64,000 bases of DNA. Origin: Turritopsis dohrnii. Its lineage: Eukaryota > Cnidaria > Hydrozoa > Anthoathecata > Oceaniidae. Shown one piece after another: positions 23,906 to 36,639 of the stretch (positions within the stretch are counted from its first letter, which is position 1; every line of letters starts with the position of its first letter). Position numbers and translations under genes: made by a program. The DNA lies in assembly GCA_027922465.2 (NCBI GenBank), contig BQMF02000058.1, positions 806,001 to 870,000 on the forward strand, read 5' to 3'. The notes beneath the pieces were generated by a model that was not told the DNA's origin, ran no database searches, and saw only the letters and a program-made list of their open reading frames with translations.

Positions 23906-25855
23906 TTTTCCTAGCATAGGTCAGTCATTAACTATTCTGAATTAAACAAACAATCCGAAATCCGAACGGACTTTCCGAAAACAGCAAAAAAGTGTTACAT
24001 AGATAGATAGATAGAATGTGTAAACCAAACAATTTCCTACGCTTAAAAGCGCGGAAATTGAATAATAATAATAATAATAATAATGATATATTTCACAGTA
24101 TCTCCAAAATTTTACAATTGGCTCTTCACCTGGAAATTGAGAAAATTATGTATATGCAGCGTCTAAAAAATATTGTATATTAAAAAAAATACTGGCAGAA
24201 ATTAGAGAGACAGTCGTAGTATAGGACGTGGCTAGGTGTGGATAAGGTGAAGGTAGAGTAGAAAGCCCAGATAGTCGTAAACCAAAAAGCATGTCGACTG
24301 AAGTTGATAAAACTAGGAAATGGGACATGACTTAACCTAAGGACTAACGTAATGTAAACCGATGTGTAGGACCAAGTTGAGGTTAGAATCGAATACTAGA
24401 AAAAAAACAAAAACTGTTATAATATATATAAACTTAGATATCAATTCCTCCATGGCAGTAAAGATAGAACTTAGACCAAACTCAAAAAGTAATGTAAAAC
24501 CTTAAATAGGACTAGATGAAGGTAAGGAGAATAACTGCTGGAGTTGCGTTGTAATATCAGATGGTTAGTAAAAATACTTGAGTCGTAATACAAAAGGAAC
24601 AGCTAACTCAGCGTCTTTTCAAGTTTTCTTCTTAGCAATAAGTTGTGTTGTTTCATGAATTTTGAAAGACAACCATTGGTTGGCTTCAAACTTTTGATTT
24701 GGATACCATGCATTTGACAGAATTTTATATATAAAACAGACCCTCAAGAGGAAGCGATGGAATATGACAAAAATGCTGTTGGCAGTGATTTTGAAACGTT
24801 GGTTGGACATCTACCAATAGAATCTGATTGCGATCGTAATTGCTGTTCGACGCCCTATTCGCTAATGTTTTATTAGGAAAGTTATTGATAAGAAAAGATA
24901 AGAAGACGGGCTTACCAACAATTTCCTCAAGTTGTCAAGGATAATTTACGAAAGCTTGTATTATTATTAGCGTGTTAGTGCCATTAAAATTTTATAGCAT
25001 TGAAATCAAAACAATCATCATATTTTTCAAAGTTGACAAAAGTCGGTTTTCTGAAAGTTATCTCTGAATTTTTCGAACTTAGATATGTGAAAGGACTTTC
25101 TGTTATTCACAATGAAATTATTCTGTGTATGACAGGAATGTTCTGTGTATGCATAGAAATCTCTTTTCGTATTTCTATGGTGTATGACAGGAATGGCTTC
25201 AGTTCATGTGCGCACGTGTATGCGTTGGTATATAGTGGCCAATGAACAAGTGGCTTACTGCATGGTCACTTACGTTTGCTACTAATAGCTTTCAGTTCAA
25301 GAACACCAACTTGCATCAGTGTTGGCCATATTTGTTTATACATTTCAATATCGCACGAGAAAATAGTCGCATTCAGTGAACAGAGCATAATAATACCACT
25401 GTGCTCATAATGTTATAACATTCCTTCGAGGCCTGTCTGCTTTATGGGCTACTTATGCTCAGTCTATGGTGGGGTCTTTCATTCGCTACTAGCTAGTTTG
25501 AACAAGGAAATAAGTTCAAGTGCTTGGGTGGAGGGCGTATTTTGATATAAGAGCGTTCCATTCAGGTCGATGCTATGGCAACAATATGAAAGGAATTCGA
25601 AAAGTTCGGACAATGCGAAAACAATGGGCGAATCATACAACTTTCTTGAATTTCCCGTTTAAGGATAGTCCATACCTTCCTGAGCATGATTTCAGTTTTT
25701 CCCTGATAATTTAAAATGTGTTGATTTTTTCTTATTAAAAGTATATATTTTCTGAATCCTTATTTAAATATCTGTCTAATGAGCCATATTTTGTTTATTA
25801 AAAATGAAAAGGACAGGAATTAGAAGAAAAAAAGTAAAATTTAGAACGCATTGAA
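23906..25855. other. Non-coding stretch with simple repeats
   Basis: It contains (GATA)n at about 23999-24014 and (AAT)n at about 24060-24084. Open frames of 60-81 codons here carry no recognisable motif. No exon could be supported. Confidence 0.45.
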
Positions 25856-25859
25856 TTAA

Positions 25860-26158
25860 AAAGTTCCAACTCCCCTCCATTACACTTTTTTTTCAAACAA
25901 ATTGCACTTTTGAAATCCATGATCATTTGTCGAAAAAAGTTTGCCACAGTTTTTTTTAAAACTCATTACTTCCAAAAATATAAAGCTTTTTGTTCATGAC
26001 CCTATAAAAACGTTGATTCTTTAACTTCAACTCTCCCTCACGGGGCGAATTTTGATTCTTTTCAAAATATGTGGCAAATTTTTTTGCGCAAAGGCCAACT
26101 GAACAAAATGAAAAAAACCGCATGGTTATATCTCGTTCACAAGGGGAGTTGGAACTCT
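25860..26158. mobile_element. TTAA-flanked MITE, 299 bp
   Basis: AAAGTTCCAACTCCCC at the left is mirrored by GGGGAGTTGGAACTCT at the right (one mismatch), and each end abuts TTAA (25856-25859 and 26159-26162). The target fits piggyBac-like or Kolobok-like transposition; class not resolved. No ORF. Confidence 0.7.
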
Positions 26159-26162
26159 TTAA

Positions 26163-27541
26163 ATGTTGGTCATCAAGCTAAAATTACTTTCAGAGAAAAT
26201 CACATTTAAAGATTTTTTCTTCTTCCATCGCTTGTGTAAATAAAATTGAATAGAGATCAAATTCTATTGTGAATGTGAGATGTTGGAATGTATGAAAAGT
26301 TAAAAAGATAGAAAACTATCTCATTGAATAATGATAGTGTGTATAATTATAAAGAAAACCACCTGGTTTTATTTTTAACGATAATAAAGCAAAATATTGA
26401 ATACGAAAAGTAGACAAAGCCGAAAAAGTACGTATGACGTCATGCATGTGCGTATATTCTCTTTAATTTCACCGAAAGATTAATTACTTGTGTAAACAAA
26501 GATTTTTTTGCCTTCTGGTTTTTGCTAATAACTCCATAATTATTTGGAATTTTAAAATTCTGATTGCAGAATCTGTTTTTAAATAAAAAATTGAAAGGAA
26601 ATATTGAAAAAAATTTTTTTTCAAAAAAATTCACCTCGGAGGGTATTGACTATCCTTAAGCATTGCTTTTTGATCTGGAAAATACATCCATAAGTATACA
26701 ATACATCTAGTCTTGAATTACAAATTTTGACGTTCAAAACGAGGTTGAATATACTAACTAGGTCAGAGCAGGGCGCTGTTTCTATTTAAAGAAACATTTG
26801 GGATAGGTTTAAACAGCCTGATAATGGCTTGCTAACCAACTACTCTTTTTAGTGATCAGCGCAAAATTCAAGAGTGTGGCTGGTTCTACAGCACATACCA
26901 AAAGCACTGTGACAATCAACTACATTCGAGCAAGCGTGAAAGTCACCTTGCTGAAAGATCAATGATGGTTTTTATTGGCGGTAAGACATGCATATTCTCA
27001 TACTGGTATCAGAAATTTATTTTCTCTTTCATTTATGTCAAAGCTTCTATATTTGAGAATGGTTGCTGTGATCAACACCATTTTTCAGATATGGCGTTTA
27101 TTAGAGAGTGGCTATTACTAGCGTAAATAAAGTAAGTATTATTCAGAGAACGAAAAGGTGTATGGAAAGGGATCACAGAAGAAGTAATTAGGTAATGTTA
27201 CAATGTGTTTTCATCAGAATTTATTACAATCGTAGGAATAGCCGTTATGAGTCATAGTATTTTTACACGAGTCAAATAAATTAGTTGAATAAATCATCTA
27301 TAGAAAATACAAAATACAAAATGAACTTGTATACTCGAATTATGTTCCTGCCGTTTATATACAGGCGAATAAATAAACTTAACAGCCTTGATATAAACGA
27401 CTAATGTTCAAAAATGCCAGTTAATTTGGTCGTATTTGAATATGCCTTGAAAACAAAATGAATAAGTCAATAAAGAAAAGATTCATTTATAAACCTATCA
27501 ATGTTTATATCGATTTCATGTAAGCTGTTCATGAAAACTGC
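26163..27541. other. Stretch downstream of channel paralogue 2; no gene seen
   Basis: The part nearest 27541 must hold the 3' untranslated region of the minus-strand channel gene. An AATAAA on the minus strand lies at about 27224-27229, a possible but distant poly(A) signal. Nothing else was recognised. Confidence 0.35.
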
Positions 27542-30500
27542 TCATTTGTTTCTGTTATTCAAACGAAGCAGTTGGTGATAAATAATGAAAATAAACAAAT
27601 CAATAAATTCTACAAATGTTAATAAACTTGCGCCCAACATTAATCCAATCTCTCCACCCATATCACCTATCAAAGAAAAGTAGATTCACCTGAATAGTCA
27701 AACAATAAAACTTTAGTTGACTGACCTTACACATCCATGGTCAAACCTGCCTTGATGACCCTTATTCTGTCGTTCTCTTTGGCATTGAGACTTACAGGTG
27801 TAAGATTTTGGCATGTATTTAAAGCTTACAATTTTACAAAAATTTATAAATTGTGTATATGACCGTCAGTAGGGTCTTACCAAGAAATTGATAGAAATCA
27901 AACGAAGCTTCTTGCTCTACTCGTTGTTTCTCCATCTCACGATAAAAAAAGATGATATTGACCAGGTTGTTCCTAAGATTGATGAAATAATTGGTACTAA
28001 CTAGGTACAAGAAAAACACAGAGAAACAAACTTCGCTCACTCAATAAAGAAAGTAAACAAATTACTCGATGTAATCATCCAGCTGATCACGTGTCATTGT
28101 TGCATGCAATTCCATCAGGTGTGTTTTGTTTAATCCTTTTTTATATGCATTGTTCCGCATGAGGATTGGTTCTAACCCTTTTGGCGGATTGTGGATGTAT
28201 CGAGAATCGGACAGTCCGTATGTGTACGAAATGACGTCACATTCCACTGGACAGTCTTGAAGCATTTCATATTGATTAAACGATTCTAAGAAAGACACAA
28301 TTCTGTTATATTTCACAGAAAACTTATTACTATTTTTGATTCCTGCTGTTTCGTGATTATTTTGTGGTTCTGCAAAAACCATTAGCCAGAGTAATTTATG
28401 ATCAGATAACTGTTTCACTTTAATTTCATGTCTCGCTATACAATCCTTGTTAGCTTTTATTTCAGCGTTTTCCACGGCGTTAAATTTTGTTAACGTTTAA
28501 AAGACGTAAGGCGTTTGTGAAAGTGCGAAGAAATACAGCACAGTAAACGTACGTCAAAATTGTAACATATAAGAAAAAAAATCGAAACTGAATAGTAAGT
28601 TTGAAAGAAAAAAGGTATAAGCAGTATCATTTATGCGACGAATGCGACGTTAGTTAACAAAGAAAAAGAAGAAGCGAAGCAGTAGATTGGTTAAAAATAA
28701 GGCCAAATCTATTTCAGAAAAATACCTTTGGCAGGAAACATACATAGTATGGTTTGTTTGAGCGAACAGAATGGATATCCATTGTCTAGGTGAAAGGTTA
28801 AAAAAGGTTAAAAGAAAACGCACTTCTGAAGATGTCGAATCATACTAGAAGATTTGGAACAGATATTATACTGACTTGGCATGAAAGGCTCCCTGCAATT
28901 GCAAATGTTTGTTGTGTATTGTGTGAGAACTTCCAGCAAGCACGCCTTTCGACTATATGTATGGTGGTACTTTAATTTTTTATCTCCACACTTTGTCGCA
29001 TATGGTGGGGGTAAATTTGTGGTCTATAATATAAGATGATTGGTAGTGTGATTGGCATTCTGGAGGATGGAAGAAGTGTTCAATCACATAGAAAGTAAGC
29101 ACAAACTCAGGGCTTTTTTCCTACAAGCTGATGATTGCGAAGACTTAATAATTTATAGTTAAGTTAACTGGGGTCTCCTTAATCAGCACCGGATATCGCA
29201 GAGATTTGTGAGTTTACTTAGCGGGATTCAGAAAAATCATGTTTCGTTTACACTAAACATTTTTTCTATAGATTTGTAGGGAATTGTATACAACTTAGTA
29301 GAGTTGTTCGTGAATTTTTCCCTACAAAGTCATTAGAAACTTCACATCAACACTTGAAATAAGCGTGCAAAGTAATGACGTTTCTTTTGATACAACAAAA
29401 GGCTTTAAATCTCTGAAGTACAGTTTTAGTAGAACGGTTTTAAAACAATTCTCACAAGTAATTGATTTTTTTCGTGGCTCGTCGAGTTTACGAATCTCCC
29501 TAATACCTTTTGTCAGAAAGACAAGAAACTCCGGATGTTGAAAGACAGCGAAGGAAAGAAATAGGAATCATTTCACCTCTATCAGATCCATCGACACAAA
29601 TGTCTTGAAACCTGGTGAAACGCTAAAACCGTGTTCCATAACAGGTGGTTCTGATTGGTGGTGTATAATCACTTGAATACCGCCATAAGGGCGTGACTGT
29701 AGAACTTCATTAGCTTTCAAATCAAACATGAACTCGTAACCGTATAGTATTCCTGATTGGTCGACATTTAATAATGGACGTTGTTTTATCCCGTTGACTG
29801 TGTAGCATAGCTGTCCGTTGTTATTGAAATAAGAGGTGAAATTAATTGTACCACAATAGTGACCTCTTATTAATGGATGGTTCGTGTTTCGCCTTATCCA
29901 ATCACAATCTTCAAATATATCTTCAATTTGTACTGAAGATTGATTCAGAAGAGAAATAAACTCATCACCAGGTATATCGTAATCTGGATCAGTCCAATTT
30001 TTATCCAATGGAAATCTATTTTCCAAATACAGCTGTTTCAGTTTGTTATTTTTGATTGCGTCCAATTTAAAGTTATTTATAGGACAAATACTAATGGCGG
30101 GAAAAGTTAAATTATCTACAAAGTCGACTGTTGTGAGAGTGCTAAACGGATAGTCGAAATACTCTAAAATGCCCTCCTTTAGCTTGACCAAAAAGTATAT
30201 AGTACCAAGTATCATAAGGATCCCCCAAAAGAATCGCCTGAGGAAGTGGAAATCTGAAAAAGTGTATCTGAAACCATGCAAAGTAGAATTCTCAACATAA
30301 CGTGTAAAGATCTGACGTATGGTTAGTCTATCTGTTGTGATTTTCATTAAATGTTTTTTGAGTGCAACCATGGTACCTCTGCGTTGTACCAACCTACTCA
30401 CTGGTATGCCTTCTTTAGAATCCGTGTTCAAGCTCTCCTTAGTCCGCTTTGTGTTCTCACCAAATCTTTTGAGCTTAGAATATGTGTCCAGTCTGGACAT

Positions 30501-30749
30501 TTTAAAGTTTTGCTTTTTCTCTGTTGTGTCACTGTCGAATGACTCTTCAAACGTCATATTCAAAACACCGGCAGAATACATTGTATCGTCGCAATAATCT
30601 CCGTCATAAAACATCAAATTACGCGTCATTTTTTTGCCTTCAAACGGCACTAGATTGTCATGACAAACAGTGTCATCACCTCTCTCAGCATTAAAACTTC
30701 TCTTCTGCTCCATTAAAACCTGTTGAGTAATTTTTGAAAAGGACGACAT
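27542..30749 (-). CDS. DEG/ENaC-family cation channel, paralogue 2 (six exons)
   Basis: Six exons with GT-AG borders give a 605-residue channel subunit: 30749-29577, 29023-28876, 28785-28726, 28285-28066, 27972-27881 and 27666-27542. Exon lengths 2, 3 and 5 (148, 60 and 92 nt) and all intron phases equal those of the paralogue at 7.9-12.1 kb. The ATG at 30749 is chosen because the frame upstream offers only a TTG. Features: gating His-Gly at 158-159 (STLHGFRYT), TM1 at about 171-190, LTFPAISICPINNF after it, VSPGFKTFV, the Cys-rich CLLEVLTQYTTNICNCREP, CSLKQTILCMF, DCPVECDVISY, and TM2 with Gly-Ala-Ser at 576-578. The cytosolic tail is short (ends NNRNK), unlike paralogue 1. It is a plasma-membrane, probably cnidarian HyNaC-like subunit; gating ligand unknown. 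Both genes share strand, so they probably arose by local duplication. Confidence 0.93.
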
Positions 30750-31015
30750 TTTTTTCAAACAAAATTTTCTCTACACCAACATTTAAAAATCCGCGATAAC
30801 AGAGCAAACCATGTATAAATGAACTCGATAATCCGGATGTGCAGTAATTGTGAATCGATAAGCCGCTTAACCATTAAACTTGTAAATTGAAATATATATC
30901 ATGTATGTATGTATATATCATCATCATCGTTCAGCTGCTAGCTTCAGCTTAAATTTCAACTACACTTTCATTACTAGACATTTTTCCACACAATGATCCG
31001 CCATCTTTAAGGGAC
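30750..31015. promoter_or_regulatory. Upstream region of channel paralogue 2
   Basis: This AT-rich stretch between the start codon and a MITE should hold the 5' leader and core promoter. A (TGTA)n-type run lies at about 30902-30918 and a TCATCATCATC run follows. No specific promoter motif is claimed. Confidence 0.25.
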
Positions 31016-31017
31016 TA

Positions 31018-31379
31018 CTGTAAATCCTCTAATAAACGCCCTCCTTCTTTTTAACGCCCCACTCCTAAGAGGGGCGTTTATTGGAAAAACATCTAGCAAT
31101 TGAATATTCAAATTCGAACAAGCAAAGAAAAGCAAAATAACATTTCATTCTCTCCTTGGAACAACATGGCGGATTCTTAAGAAACATCCCGCAAGGGAGA
31201 GAAACGTAACCCTTATATTCTATTCCATTCTTAGATGAGGACGATTTTGTTGATGTTTTGTAAAGTTGTGGTTTCAGAAAAAAGCACAAAAATAAATTTT
31301 TTAAATAAACGCTCCCCTCTTTTAAACACCTCCCTCTAATTAACGCCCCCTCAAACTCAAAAAGTTAGAGGACTTACGG
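31018..31379. mobile_element. TA-flanked MITE related in layout to the one at 4.1 kb
   Basis: The ends CTGTAAATCCTCTAATAAAC and CCGTAAGTCCTCTAAC (inverted at right) form the terminal repeat, with TA on both sides (31016-31017, 31380-31381). Subterminal AACGCCCC-type repeats appear at both ends. Its layout (CYGTAA tip, then AATAARCGCCCC-like repeats) parallels the 4126-4704 element, though the internal sequence differs. Confidence 0.8.
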
Positions 31380-31555
31380 TAACTTGTGTTTATTATTTTG
31401 TTCCCATTCCCACCCAACCCCAAAAAAATCAACAACAAACAAAAAAGAACTAGCAAGCAAATAAATAAATATATAAAAAAGACAACAAAAAATGTAGATA
31501 AATAAAATCAAAATACTTTAATATGACAAATGGTTATATTTTTATTCTATTTTAG

Positions 31556-31654
31556 GAAGCTCTTCAAGACATAATTGACCAGTATCCTCCATACCATATT
31601 GAAGTTAACATCACACCGTTCTATGGCGAGCAAACAATCACCATTGAATGCAGG
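31556..31654 (+). CDS. Orphan exon-like block, 33 codons
   Basis: A pyrimidine-rich acceptor (TTTATTCTATTTTAG) precedes a 99-bp stop-free block that ends AATGCAGG before GTATGA. The phase is 0-0. The translation starts EALQDIIDQYPPYHIEVNIT and ends EQTITIECR, which looks like folded protein rather than chance sequence. I do not recognise the family, and no neighbouring exon could be tied to it on this strand. It could be an exon of a gene with very long introns, an exon of a dead gene, or chance. Confidence 0.35.
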
Positions 31655-32445
31655 GTATGAATGTTCGTCCATAACACATCGTGTGAGGAAGGATTAGCCG
31701 GCTTGATACTTTAATGTCAAGGCATGGGAAGCATGTAGACAAACATTATAAACACAAATACGGATTAGTTACACAAACAAAGTTTAAATGAAGAAATAAA
31801 CAAAAGACAAGATTTGCTTTTTTTCCACTTTCTACATCAAAGACACCGACGTTATAAGCCATTTGAATGCTAATGTAATCAAGACGATAAATGATCATTG
31901 GCGATGATAGTAGGTGCCGATTATCATAAGTTCATTAACGTCAGGGTGTTTTATATTCATAGTTAACTTAATCTGTTTTGTTGCTAGTGGTACTAAGTGG
32001 TGAAAGCGTTTTCATACTAAATTGCGTTAATTTCTATTACACGGGGCGGCGTTAAGAAGTTATTCCAGACAGTAAATTTATTTTTTTAATAAATGTTCTA
32101 AATATTCAAATATGGCACAGTTGTGCCAATATCTATTTTCTATATTTTCTTTTCTTGCTCTGTAAGTGGTGTTAAAAGGACCAACAATGTGAGACGAAAT
32201 GTGTGTTTTGTTGCTTCGTTCCTCTCAGTATTGAGGATATCTCTGGAACGGATCATTGTCAACACGCGATCACATTCATATTTTTGATCACCCTGTCAGA
32301 TCGTAGAAATCGTTCGAAAAGAACACTCAAATTACTTACCAAGAACATATCGTATTCGATGACGTGATAATTTTTGATGTCGAAACTTTTAGCGGATATT
32401 GAGAAAAGAATACATACATACATTTGATAACAGTATGTCATACAA
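31655..32445. other. Non-coding stretch
   Basis: No gene, exon or clear repeat was seen between the orphan exon-like block and the (TCA)n element. Confidence 0.4.
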
Positions 32446-32553
32446 CCGAGTGTTAATTTAATTGCCCCCGCAGCGAGCGAGGAGGCATAGTAGTTTCACG
32501 AGATAGGCGAATGTCAGTTTCCGATTTTGTTCATCATCTTCATCATCATCATC

Positions 32554-32589
<36 letters not shown>

Positions 32590-33352
32590 GTCAACATCAT
32601 CATCATCCAACTTTTCGTGTTACTGTTACACGCTGGTATATTTACCGTTTCAAAACATGGTGCTGTAAGTGGGAGACAGGATGTTTTTTCGTATCTTTCT
32701 CCTAATTTACTACTATATTATACTGTGTTATTTAGAAAGTTCGTCTGCTTAGACATTTTTCATATTACTTGTGTTGTTTTCGTAAAGGTAACGACAAGGA
32801 TTTTGAAGCACAGCTTAAAATCTGAAATTTCATCAACCTTGCATTTTATTTTTGTATATGATGTTTTAGCTCTTTCAAAACTTTGCTACTTTTTATTTTG
32901 AATCAAAGCTCGAACCGCTTGAAATGATTTCTACTAATATAATGGTTTTTTCTTAGGCCAAAGAGATAACAAAAAGTAACAAAGTTTTATGCAGATTTTC
33001 AGCTGCGTAAGTACAACTATTTGGTTTGCATATTCCCAGTTAGTGTAGCCACCGCTACCCACCGCTACACTACAGTGGCGGATCTAGAGGTATGTCGAAA
33101 TTTGTGTAGGAGAGCATAATTCGTTGTCTTGTAAAACTTAAAGCTTATTTAGACTTAAATATGTGATTTTCGGCACGCTCTTTCTTCACTGCATACAGAT
33201 GATCACGATTTGTATTTGAAATATTGTGTATCTTTTGCCATTACAAAATGTTTGGGCGGAAAGTTTTCTTTTTTAATGGATAGCTTGCTGTGTGTAAAAA
33301 TTGGAAAGCTTGAGCGCAGGGGCATTTTTAGCTAAAGCTACATGCTAGTATA
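32446..33352. mobile_element. (TCA)n-bearing dispersed element, copy 1
   Basis: The left part AATTGCCCCCGCAGCGAGCG is followed by GAGGCATAGTAGTTTCAC, a GCGAATGTCAGTTTCCGATT block and a TCATCA microsatellite (about 32526-32590). The right end GGGGCATTTTTAGCTAAAGC then TACATGCTAG is shared with copy 2. GCCCCCGC at the left and GCGCAGGGGC near the right act as subterminal inverted repeats. No ORF beyond the microsatellite. Confidence 0.65.
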
Positions 33353-33440
33353 ATTGCCCCCGCACCGAGCGTAAGCGAGCAAGGAGGCATAGTAGTTTCA
33401 CATTCAAGGCGAATGTCAGTTTCCGATTTTGTCCTTCATC

Positions 33441-33481
<41 letters not shown>

Positions 33482-34692
33482 ACTTTCGTTTTGACGTTAC
33501 ACGGCGGAATACAATTCTTAGCTGACTTTTTCCCCGTTTCAAAGCATGGTACTGTAAGTGGGAGACAGACTGTTTCTTCGTATCTCTTTCCTAATTCATT
33601 ATTATATTATATTATGTTATTTAAAAAGTTCGTATGCTAAAATTAATTAAACATTTTTTATATTACTTTTTGCGTTGTTGTAGTGAAGTGAACAACAAGG
33701 ATTTTGAAGCACAGCTTGAAATCTGAAATTTTGCCAACCATACATTTTATGTTTGTATATGTTTTAGCTCTAAATCTTTCATTCAATATCTTGCCATTTT
33801 AATTGGATTTTTTTGTATGCAAGAAAGCCATATTACAAATTCTTGTTTTTCTTCTTTAACTGTCCTCCACTAGTGATCATAATCAATAAAACCTTAATAT
33901 TTTTTTTCTTGCTATTTTATGTAAACGTTGGCTATTTTTTGTTTTGAATTAAAGTTTGAAACGCAAATTTCTAATGGATTTTTCGCTTTAATTTTTTTTT
34001 TTTAAAGTTTTTTTTTCTTTTGGCTCTTACATAATTTCTTTAACAAATCTTACTTTGATTATAAAATACGTATCCATGTTTCAGTTCACACATTTCTTTT
34101 GTTTGTAGCAAATACTTTCTGATATTACTTGTTAAGCCTTATTTACACTTTTTGAAAGGTATATTAGCATCAATGTGACTTAGGCCTAGGAGATAACAAA
34201 AAGTAAAAAAGATTTTCATCTGTTTAAGTTTAGATCTATTTAGTTTGCATATTCCAAAGTGGTTTTGAAATACCGCAATTATCGAGTTTGTCTTGAAGTT
34301 CAATTGATGCTATCATGTCAACCCTTCCATGTCAACCCTTGAATGAAGGGAGTTATTTTATGCCTGTTTCGATGCATTAAAAGTTACAATAGTGTTATGA
34401 CTGGAGCCTCAATGTTACTCATCTTGTGATCATAATGCAAGACAGTTCTAAAACGATTTTGAGTGAGTGTTGAGCAGCTCTCTGAGGTTTCCTAAAAAAC
34501 TGGCTTTGTCGAAATGTTTAAGCATATAAATGCCACTTTACTGGCCCACAATAAACACAAAAAATAAACATTTGTTTTCGGACAAAAATTTGTTTTTATT
34601 TCTGTTGTATAGCTTGCTATGTATAGCTTGCTGTGTGTACAAATTGGAATGCTTAAGCGCGAGGGCAATTTTAGCTAAAGCTACATGCTAGT
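33353..34692. mobile_element. (TCA)n-bearing dispersed element, copy 2 (longer, abutting copy 1)
   Basis: It begins TATAATTGCCCCCGCACCGA directly after the CTAG that closes copy 1, carries TCATCATC at about 33433-33480, and ends GCGAGGGCAATTTTAGCTAA then AGCTACATGCTAG near 34692. It is about 430 bp longer than copy 1. The reverse complement of its right 770 bp recurs at 54.2-55.0 kb. Confidence 0.65.
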
Positions 34693-34733
34693 TGAATAAA
34701 CTAGAGTTTATCATGTCATGAACAAGCGAGATT

Positions 34734-35135
34734 AGGGACCTTACGAAACTACGACGGCAACGTGGACGACGACGTGACGCAAACAAAGGATTCACTTTAC
34801 TCCATAGATTTGCTTTAGAATGGAAGTCATTTCGCACTATACTATTGGGAAATGTTTTTAATTTTACTAATATCATTATTAGATTTGCACGTTCTACACA
34901 CAACGTGAAAAGTAATATATTGAAGTCGTACTGAAAACGAAGACGTGAGAATAGCAGCACTTCCGATATACTTTCCGTCACGATTCTGTCTCTCATAGTT
35001 CAAAAACTAACTTCAAAGGCATTATAAATAAACTTCTTAACCCAAGTGTATAGTTTCTGCTTTTTTGTGATTCATTGAAGATGAATATCTTGTACGTCGT
35101 CGTCTTCGTTGCCGTCGTACTTTCGTAAGTTCCCT
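34734..35135. mobile_element. 402-bp MITE with GACGACG-rich ends
   Basis: The left end AGGGACCTTACGAAACTACG, then ACGGCAACG, is mirrored at 35107-35135 with few changes. Further CGTCGTCG blocks lie just inside both ends. A clear target duplication was not found, although ATT flanks both sides. No ORF. Confidence 0.7.
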
Positions 35136-35409
35136 ATTATTTAGGCCACAACTGTCATCGATGGCCAATGTTTGAACTTATGTTTGCCTGTATGAGGTGA
35201 TAATCATAGGATTGAAATACATAGAAAACAACCAATATTTAAATACTATTTAAAATATAATTATCTACGTGTTGATTGGACGTGAATGAAAACATAAAAA
35301 TTTACCTAGTTACCGGACGTAGATGTACGTTCTAAATGTTCGCAATAATCTAAACATTCGCTTTTCATAAAGCCGGCAACAATATGTCAGAGATTTGGTA
35401 TGAAACACT

Positions 35410-36060
35410 GTTGTTGATATGGGTAGCTTGATCAATTCTATTTGTTGCCTCTTTCACCTTCCCAGCTGCCCAACCGTTTTTCCGGTCAAGAAATTTTTTA
35501 TTTTCTCAGTCTATACCAGAGCCTGTTTTTTAATTCCAAGATCTATCTATTGGACAGCTTCGAGAATTCCATCAATGGTACACCTGACAGTTAAATCTTC
35601 GTTTGGTCTTTTGAATTTGAAGTGTTTTAGGAATCTTCGGGGCTTCTCCAATATCATGAAGTTCTTCCATCATCTTGAACTGATAGATGCCACCAACATC
35701 TGTGCTGCAACTGCACTCATCCTACCTGACTTGACTTGAAAGATTTTATTTTTAATGGTTCCACCGACGCCGTCCATGGGCTCCTTTCCGTGATGGGTCT
35801 CCATGTAGTGCCAATCTAAATCGATGCTACGCTCAAAGGTAGTGAAAAGCTTAAAAACAAAGCGTGAGCGACCATAACGCATATTTTTTTCATTTTGAAA
35901 GAAACGTTTTCACTATAACCGCATTTGATGAGTGCCTCGCCATCTTTTAAACTCGATTTTTGTTGATTATATTCTGCTGCCAGCATGCTCTTTCGATGAA
36001 TATGCTTTTTACGTTCAGTAATCGTTTCCTTCCAACGATCAACAGCATCTTCCAAATCCT
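35410..36060 (-). pseudogene. Relic of an unnamed repetitive ORF with an HGK...DGVGG motif
   Basis: On the minus strand, frames at 36055-35816 and 35882-35670 give RKSMLAAEYNQQKSSLKDGE, GYSENVSFKMKKICVMVAHA and then THHGKEPMDGVGGTIKNKIF. The H-G-K-x4-D-G-V-G-G-x2-K signature recurs in repetitive, transposon-like hypothetical proteins of invertebrates. The reading frame is broken between the two parts and downstream. Function unknown; the plus-strand ORF over the same interval is a shadow. Confidence 0.4.
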
Positions 36061-36639
36061 CGGTTAGCGTTATTTACCATCAAAGCATTTCCTTTTATGA
36101 TACTATTTTCATACGTGTGTATACCCAATGGGGATTTAAGCAAACGCGCTCTACTATAATTATGTCGGATATGCGGTAGGATTTGTATTTTTATCTCATC
36201 ATTGGTTTGACTCGTTGTAAAGGCATTCTCCTTTATTTCTCAGTGTTTTATTAGTCATTTTCAGTTTGTTTACACGTTCCCTATGGTTTTTCATTTTGGT
36301 CTTTATTTTTAATGTTTTTCAGTGTTTTTTTTATTTGTTTGGGTTTTTATGTTTTTGTGTTTTTGTGTAAAGTTGAGGGAAAACACAAAAAAGAAGCTTT
36401 AAAAACCTGTCGGGCGTACGAACAGTACAAACTAGGATTCGTATTATCTTTTTGTTATACGAAGTAAATCTACTTTTGACATTTTTTTGAATTGATATCT
36501 TCGCTTTGATGAAAATATATCCCAGGTTTCCTCAGAATTGACTTCTTAATCATAGAGCCTACGTCCGACAGATTGAAATCAATCAGTATTTTTTATTTTT
36601 TTTAATAACATTGGGAAAAGTTCATTTTTAACAGCTCTC

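Noticed and set aside
30750..30758. Start of channel paralogue 2 three codons upstream of the chosen ATG
   Set aside because: The upstream codon is TTG, not an ATG; the first ATG is at 30749.
32511..32705. Poly-histidine protein from the (TCA)n tract, and poly-Asp on the other strand
   Set aside because: Microsatellite translation inside a dispersed element.
35419..35739. Plus-strand 106-codon ORF
   Set aside because: The opposite strand carries the HGK...DGVGG motif; this is its shadow.
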